This document shows, piece by piece, positions 32,445 to 40,673 of a stretch of 44,418 bases of DNA; the first letter of the stretch is position 1; each line of letters opens with the position of its first letter. The stretch comes from an uncultured Faecalibacterium sp. (lineage in GTDB: Bacteria > Bacillota > Clostridia > Oscillospirales > Ruminococcaceae): the NCBI GenBank assembly GCA_904394215.1, contig CAJFNF010000018.1, positions 1-44,418 on the forward strand. Reading direction: 5' to 3'. The notes beneath the pieces are model-generated. The model did no database searches. It had not been told where the DNA came from and saw only the letters and a program-made list of their open reading frames with translations. The translations under genes were made by a program, and so were the position numbers.

Positions 32445-33158
32445 ATGAATTATTACAATAACGATTACGACCGCGGCTACACCGAAGCGACGATGTCCGC
32501 AGCTGATTATATGGCCCGGACCTACCGCTGGATGGCTGGCGGCCTGGCAGTGACGTTTGCAATGGCTCTGATCACCATTGCCACCCCGCTGCTGTATGTA
32601 GTGAATGCACTGTATCTGGTTTTGACCATCGCTGAGCTGGCCCTGGTGTTTACCCTGAGCGCCCGGCTGCAGCGGATGTCGGTAGGGGCTGCCCGGGGCG
32701 TGTTCCTGGCTTACTCGGCCCTGAACGGCATGGTTTTGAGTTATTATTTCCTGATGTTCTCGGTGAACACCCTGGTGATGGCCTTCCTGAGCACCGCTGT
32801 TTACTTTGGCCTGATGGCGGTCTACGGCCACACCACCAACCGCGATCTCAGCAGCTGGGGTCCCAAGCTGATGATGGGCCTGATGGCCATGCTGATCACC
32901 GGCCTGGTGGGCAGCCTGTTTGGCTTTGGCGTAGGCGCTTCGCTGCTGTACAGCGGCATCGGCCTGGTGGTCTTTATGCTGCTGACCGCCTACGACACCC
33001 AGAAGCTGCATCAGATGTACGCTTACTACGCTGCCGACAGCGAGCTGGCCGAGAAGGCCAGCGTCTACGGGGCCCTGACCCTGTACCTGGACTTCATCAA
33101 CATCTTCCTGTTCGTCCTGCGTCTGCTGGGCATGGGCAGCAACCGCAACCGCAACTAA
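32445..33158 (+). CDS. Bax inhibitor-1 / YccA-family membrane protein
   Basis: A 237-residue protein with seven membrane helices, of the BI-1 (TMBIM, YetJ/YccA) family. Bacterial YetJ is a pH-sensitive Ca2+ leak channel, and E. coli YccA modulates FtsH. The hallmark near the C-terminus is the acidic pair in LLTAYDTQKLHQMY and LTLYLDFINIFLFVLRLLG. The N-terminus (MNYYNNDYDRGYTEATMSA) is short and polar. The ATG at 32445 has AAGGAG 8 bases upstream. TATACT at 32376-32381 may be its -10, with a poor -35. Confidence 0.92.
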   Translation: MNYYNNDYDRGYTEATMSAADYMARTYRWMAGGLAVTFAMALITIATPLLYVVNALYLVLTIAELALVFTLSARLQRMSVGAARGVFLAYSALNGMVLSYYFLMFSVNTLVMAFLSTAVYFGLMAVYGHTTNRDLSSWGPKLMMGLMAMLITGLVGSLFGFGVGASLLYSGIGLVVFMLLTAYDTQKLHQMYAYYAADSELAEKASVYGALTLYLDFINIFLFVLRLLGMGSNRNRN

Positions 33159-33390
33159 CTTACTTTTCTGGACTTACTTTTCTGGAAGAAAAGTAAGCAA
33201 AAGACTTTTCACTGGGTACCGGGTCACTCTGGCCGCACTCACGTTACGCCGGGAGGGCGGCAAACGCCCTGCATCTCAGTCGACGTTTGGCCTGTGGCCC
33301 GGTTACCTGGAAAGCAACAGGTGCCAAATTTGCAATCCCAGGCCGCGCCCCGGAGGGGCTCGCGGCACAAACAATCCCCCAAGACAAGAA
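33158..33390. repeat. Intergenic repeat-like element with tandem 14-mer and hairpins
   Basis: After the BI-1 gene, ACTTACTTTTCTGG occurs twice in tandem (33158-33171 and 33172-33185). The second copy forms a perfect 11-bp hairpin with AGAAAAGTAAG (33187-33197). A GGGCG/CGCCC hairpin follows at 33255-33269. No supported coding region lies in 33159-33391. The structure resembles dispersed intergenic palindromes, but this window holds only one copy. Confidence 0.5.
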
Positions 33391-33450
33391 ACTCCCCCGC
33401 CCGGAAGGCCGTCAAGGCCCGAAGGGCGGGGGAGCTTGTTTTTTGTTTGG
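33385..33450. terminator. Bidirectional terminator between BI-1 and kdgK
   Basis: CTCCCCCGCCC (33392-33402) pairs with GGGCGGGGGAG (33424-33434). TTGTTTTTTGTTT follows on the plus strand and TTTCTTGTCTT on the minus strand. Confidence 0.85.
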
Positions 33451-33466
33451 AAAGGGGTCGACAAAA

Positions 33467-34492
33467 TCACCGCTGGATCCGGCCTGAGCCGTCGCCGCCG
33501 GCCAGATTTTCCACCTCATCTGCCGAGACCATGTTGAAGTCCCCCTCGATGGTGTGCTTCAGGGCCGAAGCGGCCGCGGCGAACTCCACAGCATCCTGGG
33601 TGCTCTTGCCTTTCAGCAGGGCGTAGATCAGGCCGCCGCCGAAGGCGTCGCCGCCTCCCACCCGGTCGATGATCCGCAGCTCGTACTTTTTGGAGAAGCA
33701 GTACTGGTCAGAGGCAACGTCGTACAGCATGGCGCTCCAGCCGTTGTCCGAAGCGCTGTGGCTTTCCCGCAGGGTGATGGCCACCTTTTCAAAGGGAAAC
33801 CGGTCGGCCAGCTGCCGGGCGACGCTCTTGTAGCCTTCCAGGTTCAGCCGGCCGCCATAGATGTCGGTGGACGGTGCCTCGATGCCAAAGACGTCCTTTG
33901 CATCCTCTTCGTTGGCGATGCAGACGTCCACATACTGGCACAGATCGGTCATGGCAGCCCGGGCCTGTTCCCGAGTCCACAGTTTGCCCCGGTAGTTCAG
34001 GTCGCAGCTGATCTTGACCCCTGCCTTCCTGGCGGCCTGGCAGGCCTGGCGGCAGATCTCCACCAGGTTTTCCCCCAGGGCCGGGGTGATGCCGGTAAAG
34101 TGGAACCAGTCCACCCCCTGGAAAATTCTGTCCCAGTCAAAGTCGGAGGGCCGGGCCAGCTGGATGGCGCTGTTGGCCCGGTCATAGATGCAGACCGAGC
34201 CCCGCTGGGAAGCGCCCTTCTCGTTGTAGTAGATGCCGATGCGGTCGCCGCCCCGGACGATCAGGCTGGTGTCCACACCGTAACGGCGCAGGCTGTTGAC
34301 GGCGCACTGGCCGATGGCGTGGGCGGGGAGCCTGGTGACGAAGGCAGCGTCCAGGCCGTAGTTGGCCAGGGAGACGGCGACGTTTGCCTCGCCGCCGCCG
34401 AAGGTGAACTCCAGGGTGTTGGCCTGGATAAAGCGCTCATAGTGGAAGGGCTGCAGACGGGCCATCAGCTCGCCAAAGGTGACAACTTTCAT
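33467..34492 (-). CDS. kdgK: 2-keto-3-deoxygluconate kinase (PfkB family)
   Basis: A 341-residue sugar kinase of the PfkB/ribokinase family. GGGEANVAVSLANYGLDAAF (32-51) is the N-terminal signature, and DRVGGGDAFGGGLIYAL near residue 285 holds the catalytic Asp and anion hole. Insert details (SLRRYGVDTSLIVRGGDRIG, YDRANSAIQL) fit KDG kinases. It phosphorylates KDG to KDPG, the substrate of the aldolase encoded 24 bases upstream in the same operon, so the two steps complete the lower hexuronate path. No uronate isomerase or dehydratase genes are in the window. Confidence 0.92.
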   Translation of the reverse strand: MKVVTFGELMARLQPFHYERFIQANTLEFTFGGGEANVAVSLANYGLDAAFVTRLPAHAIGQCAVNSLRRYGVDTSLIVRGGDRIGIYYNEKGASQRGSVCIYDRANSAIQLARPSDFDWDRIFQGVDWFHFTGITPALGENLVEICRQACQAARKAGVKISCDLNYRGKLWTREQARAAMTDLCQYVDVCIANEEDAKDVFGIEAPSTDIYGGRLNLEGYKSVARQLADRFPFEKVAITLRESHSASDNGWSAMLYDVASDQYCFSKKYELRIIDRVGGGDAFGGGLIYALLKGKSTQDAVEFAAAASALKHTIEGDFNMVSADEVENLAGGDGSGRIQR

Positions 34493-34516
34493 GGGATCTT
34501 CTCCTTCCGTCTTTTC

Positions 34517-35479
34517 TTAATCCCGGAGCAGATGGATGGCAAAGCCGCCAATCTCGTCGGCCAGGTAGCAGAAAGTGGTGTGGCCGTTCTGAACCTTTTT
34601 GGAATCCGGATCAAACCGGACGCCCCGGCGGCTCAGATGGTAGATGGCGCGGTCCACATTGGTGCAGCCGATGGCGATGTGGCCGTTCCGGCCGCGGCCG
34701 GGCTGCTTCATGATCTCAAATTCCCGTTTGCCCACAAAAATGCTGGCATTGCCCGGCGTCACTTTCATATTCAGAAGGCCGGCCAGCAGGCTGGCAGTGG
34801 CGGCGGCTTCCTCCTCATTCTTGCTGTTGATCCCGATGTGGGCCAGGTGAAGGCCCAGCATGGTGTCGACAGAAGCTTTGCATGCGGCGGTGATTTGGGC
34901 CCAGTCCCCGGCCTTGATGGCGTCGCACCTGCACATCCAGGTGCCGCCTACGGCAATCACCTGATCGCAGTCCAGATAGTTCCTGAGGTTGGTGATGTTG
35001 ATGCCGCCGGTGCAGATCCACCGGGCGCCCTTGAGGGCTGCCCCGATGTCCCGCAGCATGGCGACGCCGCCGTTGGCCTCAGCGGGAAAGAATTTGATGG
35101 CCTCGCAGCCCAGGTTCATGGCCTGCTGCATCTCTCCCGCAGTAGAGGTGCCGGGCATGGCGATGCCGCCCTTTTCAATCACATGCCTGGTGATGACGGG
35201 GTCAAACCCGGGGGATACTACAAAGGAAGCGCCGGCATCCATGGCCCGGTCGGCCTGGTCGACGGTCAAGACGGTGCCGGCGCCCAGCAGCATGTCGGGC
35301 ATCTCTTTGTGAATCAGCCGGATGCACGCCTCCGCACAGGGCGTGCGGAAAGTGACCTCAGCCGCAGACAGGCCGCCTTCCGACAGGGCCCTGCACAGGG
35401 GCAGGGCTTCGTCCACGCTGTTGAAAGCGATGACGGGTACAATACCAATTTCGTAGATTTTTTCCGCAATGGGGTTCAT
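34517..35479 (-). CDS. eda: KDPG aldolase fused to a VOC (glyoxalase-fold) domain
   Basis: A 320-residue two-domain protein. Residues 1-205 are a class I KDPG/KHG aldolase splitting KDPG to pyruvate and glyceraldehyde 3-phosphate; E41 and the Schiff-base K129 (EAIKFFPAEANGG) are present. Residues 211-320 are an added vicinal-oxygen-chelate domain. H214 (AHIGINS), E255 (FEIMK), H267 (NGHIAIG) and E309 (DEIGGFAIHL) fall where VOC enzymes place metal ligands, so this domain may bind a metal and a keto-acid. Its job is unknown; it could handle a related sugar acid or regulate the aldolase. The ATG at 35479 follows AAGGAG. It is first in the operon with kdgK. Confidence 0.93.
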   Translation of the reverse strand: MNPIAEKIYEIGIVPVIAFNSVDEALPLCRALSEGGLSAAEVTFRTPCAEACIRLIHKEMPDMLLGAGTVLTVDQADRAMDAGASFVVSPGFDPVITRHVIEKGGIAMPGTSTAGEMQQAMNLGCEAIKFFPAEANGGVAMLRDIGAALKGARWICTGGINITNLRNYLDCDQVIAVGGTWMCRCDAIKAGDWAQITAACKASVDTMLGLHLAHIGINSKNEEEAAATASLLAGLLNMKVTPGNASIFVGKREFEIMKQPGRGRNGHIAIGCTNVDRAIYHLSRRGVRFDPDSKKVQNGHTTFCYLADEIGGFAIHLLRD

Positions 35480-35567
35480 GAAATCCTTCTCCTTTACCTT
35501 CGAGGTTTGCGCAGTATGCCCCAAACCCCGGGTATAGAGCGCCAAGATGCTCAGATGATATGTTACA

Positions 35568-35596
35568 AGTATAAATCAACCAGCTTTTCTTGGTAA
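35568..35596 (-). promoter_or_regulatory. Promoter of the eda-kdgK operon
   Basis: Minus strand TTACCA, 17-base spacer, TATACT. TACAAGTAT overlaps the -10 (35565-35573) and recurs upstream at 35619-35627, a possible regulator site pair. Confidence 0.65.
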
Positions 35597-35664
35597 TACT
35601 CACAAAGCACAATGTTTCTACAAGTATGTTATGTACATTGCATAAAATCTACGAGCGGGCAGGG

Positions 35665-36576
35665 TCAATCGGCGGTAAGTCCCAGACGGTCAAACAGTTC
35701 GGCCACGCCGTCGTGGTCGCAGTCCTGCTCCGAAAGGATGTCTGCCAGGGACTGGATGGAGGGCATGCCGTTGGACATGACGGCGGCTACACCGGCGGCC
35801 TCCAGCATCCGCCGGTCGTTCTCGCTGTCGCCGATGGCCAGCACACTCTCCCGGGGAATGCCAAAATGCCGGGCCAGGGCCAGCAGGGCGGAGCCCTTGT
35901 TGACGCCGGCGGCGGTGGCCTCCACATTGTCGGGGGAACCCTGGGTCACCTCCACGCCGGGGATGGCTGCCAGCAGGGGGAGCACTGCCTCCGCCTGCTC
36001 CCGGGAGCCGAAGAACATGCAAAACTTCTCGATCTCACCGGCGTGGGCCTCGAAATAGGGATGCAGGTCGGGGAGGATGGTAAACCGGCCGTCGTCCTGC
36101 TGCTTGGCCTCGGTGGAGAGCAGCCGGGCTATCCGGGCCCGGGACCAGGCCATGCCGGCGGGGGTCTTGAAGGTCCGGCCATCCGAGAAATAGTCCAGCT
36201 CGCCCTCAAACTGTTCCAGCAGCTGATAGACAGCCCGGGCTGTGTCGGCGGACATCGTTTTTTTGTACAGACAAACCGGCTGGCCCACCGGCTCGGGGCC
36301 GGGGGTGCCGTACCGGCTGCGGACGGCGGCCAGCGGATGATCCCCCATATCCCAGACGGATGCACCGTTGGAAGTGATGGCATACCGGATGCCGGGGATG
36401 GAGGCTACCACCCGGGGCAGGGTAGAGAGGCCCCGCCCGGTGGCGGGCAGGACCACCACCCCGCGCTGGATGGCCTGCTCCAGGGCGGCGACGGTGCGGG
36501 GGGTTACCTGGCTTTGATGGTTCAGCAGGGTGCCGTCCAGATCCAGGGCGGCCATTCGGATCAAATGTTGCTTCAT
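35665..36576 (-). CDS. Cof-type HAD phosphatase, second of a tandem pair
   Basis: A 303-residue haloacid-dehalogenase hydrolase of the Cof (IIB) subfamily. Motif I is AALDLDGTLLN with the nucleophile Asp, motif II is ATGRG, and motif IV is AIGDSENDRRMLEAAG. A C2-type cap lies between. These enzymes remove phosphate from sugar phosphates or flavin and pyridoxal phosphates with loose specificity. Its start overlaps the stop of the preceding paralogue by ATGA. No terminator is obvious after it, so transcription may run on into eda-kdgK. Confidence 0.92.
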   Translation of the reverse strand: MKQHLIRMAALDLDGTLLNHQSQVTPRTVAALEQAIQRGVVVLPATGRGLSTLPRVVASIPGIRYAITSNGASVWDMGDHPLAAVRSRYGTPGPEPVGQPVCLYKKTMSADTARAVYQLLEQFEGELDYFSDGRTFKTPAGMAWSRARIARLLSTEAKQQDDGRFTILPDLHPYFEAHAGEIEKFCMFFGSREQAEAVLPLLAAIPGVEVTQGSPDNVEATAAGVNKGSALLALARHFGIPRESVLAIGDSENDRRMLEAAGVAAVMSNGMPSIQSLADILSEQDCDHDGVAELFDRLGLTAD

Positions 36577-37418
36577 AGACGTTCTGTTTTGCCCTCCAAT
36601 ACAAACTTCTCGATGGCTTGCGCTGCGCCGTCCTCGGTGTTGGAGGCGGTCACATAGTCGGCTGCTTCCTTCACTTCGGGGAAGGCGTTGCCCATGGCCA
36701 CCCCCAGGCCGGCGGCCCGGATCATGGCGGTGTCGTTGCCGCCATCCCCCAGGGCCATCAGGGAGGAAGCGGGCAGATGCAGATGGTCTGCCAGGGCCAG
36801 CAGCCCGGCGCCCTTGTCCACCCCGGCGGCGTTGATTTCCATATTGAGGGGAAGGCTGGACACCACCGTCAGCCCCAGGGCCTTCACCTCGGCCCAGGCC
36901 TTCTGGCGCTGGGACTCATCCAGGAAGAAGATGGTCAGCTTTTCCAGGCCCCGGTCCTGGCGGGCAATGAAGGCCCGCAGGTCGGGGAGGATTTCCCGGG
37001 TGTTCAGCACATAGGCCCGCAGGTTGTCGGGCACAAAGCGATAGGTGGCGGCCCGGTTGGCCTCGGTGGTGTAGCCCCGGCCGTCCTGGAACAGGTCGGC
37101 CACGCAGTCATACCGGGCCAGGATGTCATAGGCTGCCAGGGCCTTGTCCCGGGGGATATACAGCTCCCGGACGGCCTGGCCGGAGGCCAGATCCATCACC
37201 CGGGCGCCGTTGGCTGTGATGGCATAATGGACCCCCGCCATGGCCCGCAGTTCTGCGGGAATGCCGGACACCGTCCGGCCGGTGGCGGGGACAATCTCAA
37301 CCCCGCGGGCTGCAGCGGCCTGCAGGGCCGCCCGGGTGCGGGGGGTTATTTCCTTTTGGTCGTTCAGCAGAGTGCCGTCCAGATCGACCGCAATCAGGCG
37401 AATGGGTGAAGTATACAT
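36573..37418 (-). CDS. Cof-type HAD phosphatase, first of a tandem pair
   Basis: A 281-residue Cof-subfamily HAD phosphatase. Motif I is AVDLDGTLLND, motif II ATGRTVSG, the conserved Lys is in NAAGVDKGAGLLAL, and motif IV is ALGDGGNDTAMIRAAG. It shares the layout of the next gene, indicating an old tandem duplication with considerable divergence. The promoter is at 37512-37540. The substrate is not predictable; the nearby KDPG genes make a sugar phosphate plausible. Confidence 0.93.
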   Translation of the reverse strand: MYTSPIRLIAVDLDGTLLNDQKEITPRTRAALQAAAARGVEIVPATGRTVSGIPAELRAMAGVHYAITANGARVMDLASGQAVRELYIPRDKALAAYDILARYDCVADLFQDGRGYTTEANRAATYRFVPDNLRAYVLNTREILPDLRAFIARQDRGLEKLTIFFLDESQRQKAWAEVKALGLTVVSSLPLNMEINAAGVDKGAGLLALADHLHLPASSLMALGDGGNDTAMIRAAGLGVAMGNAFPEVKEAADYVTASNTEDGAAQAIEKFVLEGKTERL

Positions 37419-37511
37419 ACGCTGCCTCCAGCTGTCACATGCGCAATGCCGGCCCTTTATGCCCGGGGCCGGTCCCTCTCAGGAGCGGGGCACAATCCCC
37501 GGTCCGACCTT

Positions 37512-37540
37512 ATTCTACTGTACTTTTCCCATTTGCGCAA
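37512..37540 (-). promoter_or_regulatory. Promoter of the HAD phosphatase genes
   Basis: Minus strand TTGCGC, 17-base spacer, TAGAAT. Its -35 shares the palindrome TTGCGCAA (37533-37540) with the divergent promoter of the PAP2 gene. Confidence 0.65.
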
Positions 37541-37561
37541 GGGCGGGGGATGTGTTACAAT
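37533..37561 (+). promoter_or_regulatory. Promoter of the PAP2 gene
   Basis: TTGCGC, 17-base spacer, TACAAT, 88 bases before the start codon. It overlaps the oppositely directed HAD promoter through the shared -35 palindrome. Confidence 0.65.
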
Positions 37562-37648
37562 AGCAAAGGTTTGCGCAGCAGGGCTGTTTTTGGCCCGCTG
37601 CAAAAAGACTGTCAAATCCAGGAAAAGGCAGACGGTAAGGAGAATACA

Positions 37649-38296
37649 ATGCTGAAAATCGTAAGGCTTCGGCCCCATCTCTGGTTCCAGCTGTACTGGG
37701 TGATTTATCTGATCTGGTTTTTCACCCTGGACTGGACCATCAAAAATCCCAAATACATCATCCACAGTCCGCTGGACGATCTGATCCCCTTCTGCGAGTG
37801 GTTCATTTTTCCCTATTGCAGCTGGTTCTTGTTGCTGGCGGCGGTGACTGCCCTGCTGTGGTGGTATGACACCCCGGCCTATGACAAGCTCTGCCTGATG
37901 ATGTTCTCGGGGATGACCCTCTGCCTCATCCTTTATATGGTGCTGCCCAACGGTGTGGATCTGCGGCCCACCGCCGATCAGGTGGGGCGGCAGAATATCG
38001 CTATGGATCTCATGCAGCTGATCTGGAAGGCGGACGCTTCCAACAACGTCTGCCCCTCCATCCACTGCCAGAGCTCGGGATGCATGGCCCTGGCCTTTGC
38101 CAAGAGCCGGCTGGCCCGGAAACTGCCCTGGCTGAAGGTGCTGGCCTACGGCTGGGCCGCCCTGATCTGCATCTCCACCACCTTCACCAAGCAGCACTCG
38201 GTCATCGATGTGGCGTGCGGCCTGGCGTTGGTGGCCCTGTGGTACTGGCCCCTGTATGGCCGCCGCAGCCCCCTGGCTGCCCGGCTCAAGGGCTGA
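37649..38296 (+). CDS. PAP2-superfamily membrane phosphatase/transferase
   Basis: A 215-residue membrane protein with about six helices. The PAP2 (lipid phosphate phosphatase) motifs are recognisable but modified: VDLRPTADQ for motif 1, CPSIHCQSSG for motif 2 (His in place of the usual PSGH arrangement), and STTFTKQHSVIDV for motif 3. That pattern is seen in the branch related to inositol-phosphotransferases. A role in membrane-lipid or undecaprenyl-phosphate metabolism is inference. The ATG at 37649 follows AAGGAGAATACA. The frame is open well upstream, but that stretch holds the promoters. Confidence 0.85.
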   Translation: MLKIVRLRPHLWFQLYWVIYLIWFFTLDWTIKNPKYIIHSPLDDLIPFCEWFIFPYCSWFLLLAAVTALLWWYDTPAYDKLCLMMFSGMTLCLILYMVLPNGVDLRPTADQVGRQNIAMDLMQLIWKADASNNVCPSIHCQSSGCMALAFAKSRLARKLPWLKVLAYGWAALICISTTFTKQHSVIDVACGLALVALWYWPLYGRRSPLAARLKG

Positions 38297-38359
38297 GGAA
38301 CGGGTCTGCCTGCGGTTTGCGTGCAAAATTATTTTGATAAAATTTGAACAAATGGCGCA

Positions 38360-38388
38360 TTGACGGAACTGCGGCGGGCGTCTACAAT
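38360..38388 (+). promoter_or_regulatory. Promoter of the GntR-family gene
   Basis: TTGACG, 17-base spacer, TACAAT, 58 bases before the start codon. Confidence 0.8.
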
Positions 38389-38446
38389 GGTAGTAAGCAA
38401 AAGATGACCCGTTGATATAAACGGCAGGAAAGGAGGTGCGCGCCTT

Positions 38447-39121
38447 ATGGCAGCATCCAGCGCCCGCGAAGCGGCCTATCAGACGCTTTGGGGCCGAATC
38501 GTCACCATGGAGCTGAAACCGGGAGACCCGCTGAACGACCGCGAGCTGGCGGAAGAGATGGGGATCAGCCGGACTCCGGTGCGGGAAGCACTCATCATGC
38601 TGAATATCGCGCACATGGTTACCATCAAACCCCAGAGCGGCACCTACGTGGCGCCCATTGATCTGAAACTGATGCGGCTGGAACAGTTCACCCGGTTCAC
38701 CCTGGAAAAAGAAATGCTGTTCCACGTTCACAAGCACTGCAGGGCGGAGCACATCGCGGCCTACCGGGCCAACATTGAGGAATATATCGCTGCGGCGTCC
38801 GGGCCCGACAGCCCCCTCAAAACCAGCCACATGATGGAGATCGACAACAAATTCCACCGGCTGGCCTTTGAGTTCTGCGGGATGGAGGAAAATTTCGACT
38901 ACATGCTGGCTTCCTTCAAGCACATCGAGCGGCTGCGGCTGTTCGGCCTGATGATGGGAGAGACAGCCTCGGTGCCGGTGCAGCACGGCAAGATTGTGGA
39001 TGCCCTGGAGTCGGGGAACTCGGAGGCACTGGAACAGGCCCTGCGGGAACACCTGCAGCAGTACAAGGCTTTGGTCCAGGAGGCCCGCAAGATCCATCCC
39101 GACTACTTTATGGAGGGATAA
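38447..39121 (+). CDS. GntR-family regulator, FCD subfamily
   Basis: A 224-residue regulator. The N-terminal winged helix (8-72) has the GntR pattern KPGDPLNDRELAEEMGISRT followed by PVREALIMLN. The C-terminal helical domain (85-215) is of the FadR/FCD type; the metal- or acid-binding residues are D and H in MEIDNKFHRLAFEF and the later HGKIVDALE. FCD regulators usually respond to organic acids such as hexuronates, gluconate or lactate. The eda-kdgK operon 3 kb away is a possible target, but the genes between do not prove it. The ATG has AAAGGAGGT upstream. Confidence 0.92.
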   Translation: MAASSAREAAYQTLWGRIVTMELKPGDPLNDRELAEEMGISRTPVREALIMLNIAHMVTIKPQSGTYVAPIDLKLMRLEQFTRFTLEKEMLFHVHKHCRAEHIAAYRANIEEYIAAASGPDSPLKTSHMMEIDNKFHRLAFEFCGMEENFDYMLASFKHIERLRLFGLMMGETASVPVQHGKIVDALESGNSEALEQALREHLQQYKALVQEARKIHPDYFMEG

Positions 39122-39149
39122 AAGGCACAGCGCGCCGGTTTTACAGAAA

Positions 39150-39195
39150 AACAGAAAAGCCGTGGGAGGCCAGATGGCTTCCCGCGGCTTTTTTA
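39150..39195. terminator. Bidirectional terminator between the GntR gene and alanine symporter
   Basis: AAAGCCG-type arms (39156-39172 and 39176-39192, few mismatches) with TTTTTT on the plus side and TTTTCTGTTTTT on the minus side. It overlaps the symporter stop. Confidence 0.85.
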
Positions 39196-40578
39196 TTGCG
39201 GTTTGGCGGGGTGGAGATAGGCCCGGGTCTGGCCCGCCACTTCCCCGGACAGCCCCACCAGGGCCGCCAGGTTGGGCAGCATCATCAGGCCGTTGAAGGT
39301 GTCGGACAGGGTCCAGGCGGCGCCAAACTCCACCGTGGCCCCGACGGCGATCAGGGCCAGAAAGGCCAGCCGGTAGGCGAACACCGACGAGGTGCCGAAA
39401 AGGTATTCCCAGCAGATGGCGCCGTACTGGCTCCACCCCAGCATGGAGGACCAAGCGAACAGCAGCACAGAGGCTGCAATCCACACCGGGCCCAGGGGCC
39501 CGAAGGTGGATGAAAAGGCCTCTCCGGCCAGATCCGGGGCAGGGGAGGCGGTGAGCATCCGGCCGGTGTCCAGGTCCACCAGCCCGACGGTGAGGATGGC
39601 CAGGGCGGTGACGGTGCAGATTAAAAAGGTGGAGACAAAGACCTGGAAAATCCCCCACATGCCCTGCTGCACCGGCTCCCGGGTGGAGGCGGAGCCGCTG
39701 GCAATGGCGGAAGAGCCCAGCCCCGCCTCGCTGGAAAAGCTGCCCCGCATAAAGCCCCATCGCACCGCAGCGGCGGCGCCGTAGCCCACAGCGCCCCCGC
39801 CGGCGGCCTGGAGCCCAAAGGCTCCCTTCCAGATGGCGATGAGGGCTGCCGGCAGGGCAGGCAGATGGGTCAGGATGACGGCCAGGGCCCCGGCCAGATA
39901 AAACACCGCCATCAGGGGCACCAGCTTTTCGGCGGCAGAGGCCACGCCCTGCATCCCCCGCCAGAGGATCAGCCCGGTGGCGGCAGCCAGCAGGGCCCCG
40001 GTCAGCAGCGGGGGCAGGCGGAGGACGGTGTGGAGGGTGGCGGCAATGGCGTTGGACTGGCTCAGGTTGCCGATGCCAAAGGAGGCCAGAATGCACAGCA
40101 GGGCAAACAGCCCCGCCAGCACCCGGCCCAGGGTCCGGCAGCCGGGCCGGGCACCCAGCCCGGCAGACAGATAGTACATGGGCCCGCCCCGCCACTGGCC
40201 GCTGTGGAGCTGGCGGTACTGCAGCCCCAGCAGGTTTTCAGCGTAGGAGGTCATCATCCCGAAAAAGGCCATCACCCACATCCAGAAGATGGCTCCCGGC
40301 CCGCCGCTGGCCAGGGCCACCCCCACCCCAACCACGCTGCCGGTGCCGATGGTAGCCCCCAGGGCGGTGCAGAGGCTCTGGAAGGGGCTGATGCTGCCCG
40401 CCCCCTCCCGGGCCAGGTCGGGGCTGCGGGCCAGCAGGGCCCCCAGGGTCTTCCCCAGCCACAGCCGCAGGTGGGTCAGCTGGAACCAGCCTGTCCGGAC
40501 CGTCAGCCACAGCCCGGCCCCTGCCAGCAGGCCCACTCCCACCGGGCCCCATACGGCTTGATTCAACGCGGCGAGCAT
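39193..40578 (-). CDS. Sodium:alanine symporter (AGCS family)
   Basis: A 461-residue membrane protein with about 11 helices. The family signature is complete: GAGSISPFQSLCTALGATIG and GTGSVVGVGVALASGGPGA, WMWVMAFFGMMTSYAENLL, GGPMYYLSAGLG, and RGSFSSEAGLGSSAIA. It imports alanine or glycine with Na+. Length is typical. The ATG at 40578 follows GGAGGTGA. Monocistronic, with terminators on both sides. Confidence 0.94.
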   Translation of the reverse strand: MLAALNQAVWGPVGVGLLAGAGLWLTVRTGWFQLTHLRLWLGKTLGALLARSPDLAREGAGSISPFQSLCTALGATIGTGSVVGVGVALASGGPGAIFWMWVMAFFGMMTSYAENLLGLQYRQLHSGQWRGGPMYYLSAGLGARPGCRTLGRVLAGLFALLCILASFGIGNLSQSNAIAATLHTVLRLPPLLTGALLAAATGLILWRGMQGVASAAEKLVPLMAVFYLAGALAVILTHLPALPAALIAIWKGAFGLQAAGGGAVGYGAAAAVRWGFMRGSFSSEAGLGSSAIASGSASTREPVQQGMWGIFQVFVSTFLICTVTALAILTVGLVDLDTGRMLTASPAPDLAGEAFSSTFGPLGPVWIAASVLLFAWSSMLGWSQYGAICWEYLFGTSSVFAYRLAFLALIAVGATVEFGAAWTLSDTFNGLMMLPNLAALVGLSGEVAGQTRAYLHPAKPQ

Positions 40579-40600
40579 TCCCGGTCACCTCCCTCAAATG

Positions 40601-40641
40601 CAAAAAAGAGGAGCCATACCCCTATGGTACAGCTCCTCTTT
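40601..40641 (-). terminator. Terminator of the ECF-S component gene
   Basis: AAAGAGGAGC (40605-40614) pairs with GCTCCTCTTT (40632-40641), followed by TTTTTTG on the minus strand. Confidence 0.88.
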
Positions 40642-40673
40642 AAGATATGAAGCGAACGGGCAGAAGATGCCGC

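Noticed and set aside
33158..33197. Start of a CRISPR array at the tandem 14-mers
   Set aside because: Only two direct copies, no spacers, no cas genes.
33287..33487. Small open frame in the gap after the BI-1 gene
   Set aside because: It runs through the bidirectional terminator and has no Shine-Dalgarno.
33554..35596. Open frame of 680 codons opposite kdgK and eda
   Set aside because: Antisense to two recognisable enzymes with intact motifs.
37457..40195. Open frame of 912 codons on the minus strand across PAP2, GntR and the alanine symporter
   Set aside because: It crosses three well supported genes, their promoters and a terminator, and the translation is low-complexity.
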